The notes under the pieces: generated by a model
Seen by the model: only the letters and a program-made list of their open reading frames with translations
Databases searched by the model: none
What the model was told of the DNA's origin: nothing
From: SZUA-217 sp964194555
GTDB taxonomy: Bacteria > Actinomycetota > Acidimicrobiia > Spongiisociales > ZC4RG35
Length of the DNA stretch: 27,816 nucleotides
Direction: 5' to 3'
Assembly: GCA_964194555.1 (NCBI GenBank)
Contig: CAXMMT010000002.1
Coordinates: 1 to 27,816 of the forward strand
In this document: piece by piece, positions 22,573-27,816 of the stretch
Layout of the letters: the number at the start of each line of letters is the position of its first letter
Position numbering within the stretch: the first letter of the stretch is position 1
Program-made: the position numbers and the translations under genes

Positions 22573-24144
22573 TCATACAGAGTCCTGATTAACTGATGTC
22601 GGGGAGGTAACCGCTCGAGGTTCTTCTGCAGCAGGTAGATGCTGAGGCGGCAGGAAACGGAGGATCAAGAAGGCTGTCAGGAAGGCGACAACGACCGGGA
22701 TCCAGATGGCAGTGCCCATGGCGTCAACGAAGCCCTGACGAGCGGCCGTCACCAGCACCTCTCCAGCCTCCCCGGGGAGCTGGGCCGCGATTCTGAGGGC
22801 GGCACCGATCGAGTCGCTGGCAGCCTCCGCCGCTTCGGGTGGCAGCTGTGCAACGGCAGACTCCAAGTTGGATTGATATGCAGAATTGAACACGGATCCG
22901 ATGACGGCGACTCCGATGGCACCGGCGACCTGGCGGGTCACATCGTTGGTCGCCGAGGCAACACCAGCCTTGGCAACGGGGACAGCGCCCATCACGGCAT
23001 CCGTCGACGGGGCCATGATGTTCCCCATTCCAAACGCCATGGCGACGATGGATATGCCAATCACCGCGTAACCGGTTGCCACCCCTAAGAACGTGAATGA
23101 AACAAGAGTCGCAGAGAGAACGAACAGGCCAAACGCCACCACCTTGGCGGTTCCGAACCTCTCAGCCAGCCGTGGCGCCATCGCACTTCCGATCACCATT
23201 CCCAAGGCGATCGGTGCGGTTCTCACCCCGGCCTCGAGAGCGCTATATCCCAGTACGAACTGCAGATATTGGGTAAGCAGGAAGATCACTCCGAACAGGG
23301 AGAAGAAGGCGACACTGATCGCGGTAGCACCACCGGAGAATCTGGGGTTGCGGAAGTAGTCGAGGTTCAGCATCGGATATTCCACGCTGCGTTCGATCCA
23401 TATGAACGCCGCTCCGAACACTGCGGCAATCGCAAAGGCACCGATGACGAGAGGTGAGTCCCAGCCCTCCGCGGGCCCCTCGATGATTCCAAAAACCAGC
23501 GCCGTGATCGTCACCAAGGAGGTGAATGCGCCCCTGAGATCGAGTGGGGTTGCTTCCGGATCGCGACTCGCGGGCACGAAGAAATATCCCAAGATCAGAG
23601 CCGTGATCACGATGGGGACGTTTACCAGGAAGACGGATCCCCAGAAGTAGCTTTCGAGAAGCAGGCCACCGACAATTGGGCCGAGACCAATCCCGAGACC
23701 GGCAACGGCTGCCCAGATACCGATGGCACGGCCGCGCTCCTCACGTGGGAACACATCGGTGATAATCGAAAGGGTCGCCGGCATGATCATGGCAGCACCG
23801 ATGCCCATGACTGCTCGGGCTGTGATCAGCTCAGCAGCCGTCTCAGTGAAAGCCGCGTATCCGCTAGCCAGTCCGAAGACCACCAGACCTGCCGACAGGA
23901 ACCGGGCCCGCCCGAAGCGATCTCCCAAGGCACCCATGGTGAGCAGCATTCCGGCAAAGACCAAGACGTAGGAATCGACTATCCACTGGAGTTCGGAAGC
24001 CGAGGCATTGAGCTCCGTCTGGAGTGTTGGGATGGCGACGTTGAGAATGGTGTTGTCGAGCCCGATGATGACAAGGCTGAGGCTGAGGACGCCAAGAGTC
24101 CACCATCGTCGTTGGTACTTATGCTCCTCGGATATTCGGGCCAC
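22573..24144 (-). CDS. MFS multidrug exporter, DHA2 (EmrB/QacA) family
   Basis: A 523-residue inner-membrane drug:H+ antiporter with about 14 hydrophobic segments. The N-terminus holds the DHA2 motif IGLDNTILNVAIPTL, motif A follows as GALGDRFGRARFLSAG, and motif C-like glycines lie in AAVAGLGIGLGPIVGGLLLE. The substrate cannot be predicted. The start is GTG at 24144 with AAGGAG 5 nt upstream (24150-24155). It is divergent from a TetR-family gene, and the palindromes between them suggest repression relieved by an exported compound. glgA follows on the same strand but is functionally unrelated. Confidence 0.92.
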   Translation of the reverse strand: MARISEEHKYQRRWWTLGVLSLSLVIIGLDNTILNVAIPTLQTELNASASELQWIVDSYVLVFAGMLLTMGALGDRFGRARFLSAGLVVFGLASGYAAFTETAAELITARAVMGIGAAMIMPATLSIITDVFPREERGRAIGIWAAVAGLGIGLGPIVGGLLLESYFWGSVFLVNVPIVITALILGYFFVPASRDPEATPLDLRGAFTSLVTITALVFGIIEGPAEGWDSPLVIGAFAIAAVFGAAFIWIERSVEYPMLNLDYFRNPRFSGGATAISVAFFSLFGVIFLLTQYLQFVLGYSALEAGVRTAPIALGMVIGSAMAPRLAERFGTAKVVAFGLFVLSATLVSFTFLGVATGYAVIGISIVAMAFGMGNIMAPSTDAVMGAVPVAKAGVASATNDVTRQVAGAIGVAVIGSVFNSAYQSNLESAVAQLPPEAAEAASDSIGAALRIAAQLPGEAGEVLVTAARQGFVDAMGTAIWIPVVVAFLTAFLILRFLPPQHLPAAEEPRAVTSPTSVNQDSV

Positions 24145-24187
24145 TTCGACTCCTTCTCATCACAACTCTTCGAACGCTCTTTTGGGG

Positions 24188-24217
24188 ACTATAGAACACT
24201 AGTGTTTCATAGTGCAA
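24188..24217 (-). promoter_or_regulatory. Candidate sigma70-type promoter of the MFS gene
   Basis: On the minus strand TTGCAC (24217-24212) and TATAGT (24193-24188) are 18 bp apart. The AACACTAGTGTT palindrome fills most of the spacer, so a repressor bound there would block RNA polymerase. Confidence 0.45.
24189..24212. promoter_or_regulatory. TetR-type operator candidate 1
   Basis: A 24-bp imperfect palindrome with a perfect 12-bp core, AACACTAGTGTT (24195-24206); 20 of 24 positions are symmetric. It lies between the divergent MFS and TetR genes, the normal place for a TetR-family operator. Confidence 0.55.
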
Positions 24218-24232
24218 CACACCTGTTGTGTT
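24216..24232. promoter_or_regulatory. TetR-type operator candidate 2
   Basis: AACACA (24216-24221) and TGTGTT (24227-24232) form an inverted repeat with a 5-bp spacer. Its half-site is close to that of operator candidate 1, and it lies just upstream of the TetR gene start, so it probably controls the regulator itself. Confidence 0.45.
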
Positions 24233-24247
24233 AACCTGATATCGGCA

Positions 24248-24826
24248 ATGACCATTCCGACTGATCTCGATCCTCGCATTGAGCGGACCAGGAAGGTGGT
24301 GCTCGAAGCCACCGCCGAGCTGATCGGTGAATGCGGGTTCGGCCGGACCTCAATCGAGGCAATATCGGAACGATCAGGCGTCGCCCGCTCCACCATCTAC
24401 CGACATTGGCCGGAACGCACAGCACTTCTCTTCGAGTCGGTGGGCAGGAAGATGGAACGAATCCAGGCCAGCTACACCGGCGAGTTGCGGGCCGACCTGA
24501 TCATCACATTCAGCCATCTCGGCGAAATGCTCAGCAACGAGAGCACCCGAAGCATCCTCGCGTCATTTTTTGCTGAATCCACACGGGACCCGGATATGGC
24601 GAAACTGAACACCAAAATCACGAAGGCCAGACGTGACGCAATCAGCCGTCTGATCGAGGACGCAGTCGTTCAAGAACAACTTCCCCCTGAGACCGATTCA
24701 CATCAGATGGCAGACGATCTTGTCGCAGGAATCTTCTTCAAGGGGATGATTCTTCGCGAGTCCCCCGACACCCATTGGATCGAAGCCCACGTCGATCGGT
24801 GGATCACTATCTATTCGCGTGCCTGA
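24248..24826 (+). CDS. TetR/AcrR-family transcriptional repressor
   Basis: A 192-residue regulator. Residues ~10-57 form the TetR_N helix-turn-helix: RTRKVVLEATAELIGECGFG, then TSIEAISERSGVARSTIYRH with the recognition helix. The C-terminal domain is helical and variable, as expected for ligand binding and dimerisation. The ATG at 24248 places the conserved domain normally; an in-frame ATG at 24212 lies inside the operator region and would add an unlikely N-terminus. It is divergent from the DHA2 exporter, which is probably its main target. Two related palindromes in the shared 103-bp gap fit control of both genes. The ligand is unknown. Confidence 0.9.
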   Translation: MTIPTDLDPRIERTRKVVLEATAELIGECGFGRTSIEAISERSGVARSTIYRHWPERTALLFESVGRKMERIQASYTGELRADLIITFSHLGEMLSNESTRSILASFFAESTRDPDMAKLNTKITKARRDAISRLIEDAVVQEQLPPETDSHQMADDLVAGIFFKGMILRESPDTHWIEAHVDRWITIYSRA

Positions 24827-25023
24827 TAGGTTCGCCCCACAAGAGTCACCACAGGAGACCTTCAACGGCATGCATCCGGAGTGAGGCCGCAGACATAGGC
24901 CGAGATTCGCCCGGTGTCTCCGGACCTCCCCATCCTCTGAGCCATATCTCCACGCCGGCTCCACATCGTCTCCACATTCCACTCCGACGATGAAGCCGGT
25001 CTCAACCCAAAGGAGAGAGAGAC

Positions 25024-25395
25024 ATGCGTGTATTTGGACGAGTGTTCCTGATTGTGCTTCTACTCGGAGCCATCGGAGCCGTCGGATTTGGCGTTTGGAA
25101 CGCCGGCTATCAGCAGGGTCTGGTGGAAACCGTCGAGACGACAGCAGACATTGTCGTGACGGCTCCCTTCTACCCCGGCTATTACGGATTTGGAGTGTTC
25201 GGTTTGATATTCAAGGTCTTCTTCGTATTCCTGATTTTCGGTCTCTTGTTCAAGCTCGTGTTCGGGCGGCGCTATTGGCAGCACCACTCCGGGCAGGGAC
25301 ATGACCACTATCGATCAAAGATGGAGGACCGGATGGCGAGGTGGCACGACGAGGCGCACGGACGAACGCCCCGGCCCGACCCCGACAGCTCCTGA
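25024..25395 (+). CDS. Small two-helix membrane protein upstream of a two-component system
   Basis: A 123-residue protein with hydrophobic segments at about residues 5-24 and 55-80, separated by a ~30-residue loop with aromatic/Gly/Pro residues (YPGYYGFGVFG). The C-terminal tail of about 40 residues is rich in His, Arg and Asp (GRRYWQHHSGQGHDHY). Both ends are predicted to be cytoplasmic. I do not recognise a named family. AGGAG at 25011-25015 is 8 nt before the ATG. It lies 21 bp upstream of the response regulator gene on the same strand, so it is probably in the same operon and may be an accessory sensor or a target of the system. The 197 bp before it show no clear promoter. Confidence 0.75.
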   Translation: MRVFGRVFLIVLLLGAIGAVGFGVWNAGYQQGLVETVETTADIVVTAPFYPGYYGFGVFGLIFKVFFVFLIFGLLFKLVFGRRYWQHHSGQGHDHYRSKMEDRMARWHDEAHGRTPRPDPDSS

Positions 25396-25416
25396 CAATC
25401 GGGCACAATCAAGGGA

Positions 25417-26097
25417 ATGGCCAAGATCCTCGTCGTTGACGACGAGCTGAAGATCGCCCGCCTCGTCAGGGACTACCTGGTCGAGGCGGGCTTCACCGTG
25501 CTCACTGCCCGGGAGGGCAACGGCGCGGTGGCTTTGACACGTTCGGAGAAGCCAGACCTGATCGTTCTCGATCTCGGTCTACCGAACATGGACGGTCTTG
25601 ACGTGACGAGAGCCGTGCGTTCATTCTCTTCCACTCCCATCGTGATGCTGACGGCGCGATCTGAGGAGACAGATCGCGTCATCGGGCTCGAGTTGGGTGC
25701 CGACGATTATGTCGTCAAGCCGTTCAGCCCTCGAGAATTGGTGGCACGGGTCAAAGCCGTGTTGAGACGTACCACGGGACAAGTGACCTCGGAAGTCATC
25801 CGTGTCCAGGATCTCGAAATCGATCTGAGCGAACGCAAGGTCAAACGCGCCAACGAAACGGTCGAGCTCACCACATCGGAGTTCGATCTTCTGGTCGCGC
25901 TGACCTCCCCAGCCGGACGTGTCTTCACCCGGGCCCAGCTGCTCGACTCATTGCGTGGGGTCTCGATTGAGTCATATCAGAGAGCCATCGACTCACACAT
26001 CAAGAACCTCCGTAGGAAACTCGAGAACGACGCCGGCACGCACAAGTACATCCAGACCGTCTACGGCGTCGGCTACAGGTTCAACGATGAGAACTGA
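25417..26097 (+). CDS. OmpR/PhoB-family response regulator
   Basis: A 226-residue two-domain regulator. The receiver (residues 1-~120) has the acidic pocket Asp8-Asp9, phosphoacceptor Asp52 in VLDLGLP, Thr79 and Lys101 in VVKPFSP. The C-terminal winged-helix domain (about 130-226) contains VELTTSEFDLLVALTSPAGR and ends in IQTVYGVGYRFNDEN, typical of the OmpR class. All activation residues are present. Its 3' end overlaps the histidine kinase gene by 11 bp, and the pair almost certainly forms one phosphorelay. The target promoters are unknown. No good ribosome binding site is seen before the ATG. Confidence 0.95.
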   Translation: MAKILVVDDELKIARLVRDYLVEAGFTVLTAREGNGAVALTRSEKPDLIVLDLGLPNMDGLDVTRAVRSFSSTPIVMLTARSEETDRVIGLELGADDYVVKPFSPRELVARVKAVLRRTTGQVTSEVIRVQDLEIDLSERKVKRANETVELTTSEFDLLVALTSPAGRVFTRAQLLDSLRGVSIESYQRAIDSHIKNLRRKLENDAGTHKYIQTVYGVGYRFNDEN

Positions 26098-27130
26098 CCG
26101 ACACGGTCATTGGGGCGGAAGGGGACCCAACAGTCGACGACCCGGACGTCACATGGGTCGACGCATCTTTGGAATCCTCTTCTTCCTGTTTGTCATGAGT
26201 GCCATCATCGGCGGACTCATCGCCTGGGCGGTATCCCCCGGTCGCGGCTGGTTCCTCCTCATCGGCCTGGGTGTCGTGGTGGTGCTCGGCATGATGATGA
26301 AGCGAGCCTTCAGCCGAACCTGGGCGCCGGTGTCCGATCTGATCGATGCGACAACACGACTCGGCGAGGGAGACGCCACAGTTCGAATGAAGGTTCGCGG
26401 CAGAGGACCCTGGCAAGCGGTGACCTCTTCTTTCAACAGCATGGCGGAGCGGCTCGAAGATGAAGATGAGAGGAGGCGCCGGCTTCTTGCCGACCTAGGC
26501 CACGAGTTGCGCACACCCCTGACCGTCATCCGAGGTGAGATCGAGGCGGTGCTCGATGGTGTGCACGAACCGCAGAGCCTCCACAACGTCGTGGATGAGG
26601 TCGAGTTGATGGACCGTCTCCTGGAAGACCTGCGCACCCTCGCTCTCGCCGAGGCCGGACGCCTCGAACTGGTCCTCGAATCCACCAATCTCGGAGACCT
26701 GGTGACCGACGTGGTTGCCTCCTATCGGTCCGTGATGAACGAGAATGGTGTGGTCGCTGACGTCACGGTCAGTGGAACGGAGTTGGTGGAGATCGACCCG
26801 GTTCGGATCCATCAGGTCATCTCCAACCTGGTCGGCAACGCACTGCGAGTGATGCCGGATGGAGGCCGTCTTGAAGTCACCGTCGACGGTTCCTCGATCA
26901 CTGTGGCCGACACCGGGCCTGGTATACCCGAAGATCAGCTTCCCTTCGTGTTCGACCGTTTCGTGAAGGCCTCGGACTCCGCCGGATCGGGTTTGGGTCT
27001 GAGCATCGCCCGGGATCTGGTGGAGGCACACAAAGGATCCATCACCGCCAGCAACCGGCCCGGCGACGGGGCCGTCTTCCATGTCGAGCTCTCCTACCTC
27101 AGAACGAGCGACGATCCTCCTGACGACTGA
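26087..27130 (+). CDS. HAMP-containing sensor histidine kinase with minimal extracellular loop
   Basis: A 347-residue kinase. A basic N-terminus (~25 residues) is followed by two membrane helices, about residues 27-49 and 56-72, separated by only a few residues (PGRGW). It therefore has no real extracellular sensor domain. A HAMP-like linker follows (PVSDLIDATTRLGEGD), then the H box LGHELRTPL with His139, N box SNLVGNALR, G1 DTGPGIP (275-281), F box FVFDRF and G2 GSGLGLS (300-306). The ATG at 26087 overlaps the response regulator gene by 11 bp; the frame remains open much further upstream inside that gene, but without coding character. It is a HisKA/HATPase_c kinase of the intramembrane-sensing type by layout. 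Confidence 0.93.
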   Translation: MRTDRHGHWGGRGPNSRRPGRHMGRRIFGILFFLFVMSAIIGGLIAWAVSPGRGWFLLIGLGVVVVLGMMMKRAFSRTWAPVSDLIDATTRLGEGDATVRMKVRGRGPWQAVTSSFNSMAERLEDEDERRRRLLADLGHELRTPLTVIRGEIEAVLDGVHEPQSLHNVVDEVELMDRLLEDLRTLALAEAGRLELVLESTNLGDLVTDVVASYRSVMNENGVVADVTVSGTELVEIDPVRIHQVISNLVGNALRVMPDGGRLEVTVDGSSITVADTGPGIPEDQLPFVFDRFVKASDSAGSGLGLSIARDLVEAHKGSITASNRPGDGAVFHVELSYLRTSDDPPDD

Positions 27131-27816
27131 TGCTGAGCGGCTGCTCCGGTCGTAGCATTGAACTGGTGAAACTCTTCGAGAAACTCCAACCGCGGCAGCT
27201 GGGACTCGACGCACTGATAGCAGCCGCAACTTTGACCCTCGCTTTGGTCAGTCGTTTGGCGATCCCTCCTGAAATTGCTGCTGTGTTCTCCCGTGAGTTC
27301 GACGGGCTTCAACTCTTCCTGATCGTCCTGATGACGGTCCCGTTGGTGTTGCGAAGGGTCTACCCGACACCTGTGTTCTTTGTCATTCTCGCTGCATGGG
27401 TGGTCGAGCGGGCCCTCGACTACCCCGAGACCCTTGCTTGGACCGGATTAGTCATTGCCTTTTACACGATTGGTGCCGAACTCTCCAGAAGAAGCTCGCT
27501 GCGCATAGGCGGGATAACCGCGCTGTTCATCCTGGGAGGGACGGGACTCGGCGTGGCCACGCTCGAGACGATCAGCGGCGTCAGCCTGGTCACGACGATG
27601 ATCCTCACCGTCACTCCTCTCCTGATGGGTCGTGAGATTCGCGAGCAACGTCGTCGCGTCGACGATATGGGAGAGCGGGTTGAACGAGCCGAACGCGATC
27701 GGGAAGAGAAAGCCTATCGAGCAGTGGCCGATGAGAGAACCCGAATAGCTCGTGAGCTTCATGACGTGGTCGCCCACCAGATGACGGTGATGACTCTCCA
27801 AGCAGATGGAGCGCGA
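27130..27816 (+). CDS. NarL-type sensor histidine kinase (HisKA_3), 5' part, cut by window end
   Basis: The frame stays open to the window end, giving 229 codons from ATG 27130 or 217 from GTG 27166. Four or more hydrophobic segments occur in the first ~150 residues (LQLFLIVLMTVPLVL, VFFVILAAWVV, LAWTGLVIAFYTIG, ITALFILGGTGLGVA). After a coiled, charged linker comes the dimerisation/phosphoacceptor motif RIARELHDVVAHQM, with His codon at 27760-27762. This is the HisKA_3 class, normally followed by HATPase_c and a LuxR-type response regulator outside the window. The ATG overlaps the preceding kinase stop (TGATG), suggesting coupling. The GTG has a TANNNT box 7 nt upstream. I cannot choose between the two starts. 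Confidence 0.88.
   Translation, partial: MLSGCSGRSIELVKLFEKLQPRQLGLDALIAAATLTLALVSRLAIPPEIAAVFSREFDGLQLFLIVLMTVPLVLRRVYPTPVFFVILAAWVVERALDYPETLAWTGLVIAFYTIGAELSRRSSLRIGGITALFILGGTGLGVATLETISGVSLVTTMILTVTPLLMGREIREQRRRVDDMGERVERAERDREEKAYRAVADERTRIARELHDVVAHQMTVMTLQADGAR
27153..27158 (+). promoter_or_regulatory. Possible -10 box for a leaderless start at GTG 27166
   Basis: TAGCAT ends 7 nt before the GTG and no ribosome site separates them. It competes with the coupled ATG start at 27130, so it may be fortuitous. Confidence 0.2.

Noticed and set aside
25919..26086. Upstream extension of the histidine kinase frame
   Set aside because: These 56 codons lie within the response regulator gene and read as Ser/Thr/Arg-rich shadow sequence; the ATG at 26087 fits the usual short overlap.
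1..27816. CRISPR arrays, insertion sequences, integrases, tRNA or rRNA genes
   Set aside because: I saw no regularly spaced repeats, transposase or recombinase motifs, or structural RNA signatures in the window.

Overview
The window is GC-rich, has short intergenic gaps, and favours G/C at third codon positions. It probably comes from a high-GC Gram-positive bacterium, most likely an uncultured or deep-branching actinobacterium such as Acidimicrobiia. Supporting signs are frequent GTG starts, TANNNT boxes 6-7 nt before several start codons that lack a Shine-Dalgarno (the leaderless-mRNA signature known from actinobacteria), a UvrD-type helicase ending in an HRDC domain, a GH77/GT35 glycogen set, and a secreted Beta_propel-family lipoprotein. 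The lineage call is inference; no rRNA or other phylogenetic marker is present.

Layout. 1-448: no convincing gene, but short repeats and a foldable segment. 449-1825 (-): a leucine-binding-protein-like protein without an export signal, followed by a small Rieske protein. 1826-2358: gene remnants, including an Mth938-like pseudogene with one nonsense codon. 2359-6554 (-): an endonuclease/exonuclease/phosphatase protein, a quinone oxidoreductase that appears to have lost its NAD(P)-binding domain, and a long UvrD-like helicase coupled by a TAATG overlap. 6729-11186 (+): a 1194-residue protein (degenerate AAA/STAND-like region, TPR-like helices, one membrane helix, external PQQ-type propeller) and a small multi-pass protein with an exported domain. 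11243-13098 (+): ribokinase and nucleoside hydrolase, a compact ribonucleoside-salvage operon. 13156-14117 (+): an XRE regulator overlapping a nucleotidyltransferase, resembling a toxin-antitoxin module. 14277-16298 (+): Beta_propel lipoprotein. 16270-22494: glycogen genes glgP and malQ (-), glgC (+), glgA (-). 22573-24826: MFS exporter and divergent TetR repressor with two palindromic operator candidates between them. 25024-27816 (+): small membrane protein, OmpR-type response regulator, histidine kinase with almost no extracellular loop, and the start of a NarL-type histidine kinase cut by the window edge.

How the genes work together. GlgC and GlgA make glycogen, while GlgP and MalQ break it down; no branching or debranching enzyme is in view. 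Nucleoside hydrolase releases ribose, which ribokinase phosphorylates. TetR probably represses the exporter. The least conventional locus is 6729-11186, an apparent transmembrane receptor or scaffold with a cytoplasmic pseudo-ATPase/TPR half and an extracytoplasmic propeller. I find it the best candidate for an undescribed system, but its function cannot be read from sequence alone.
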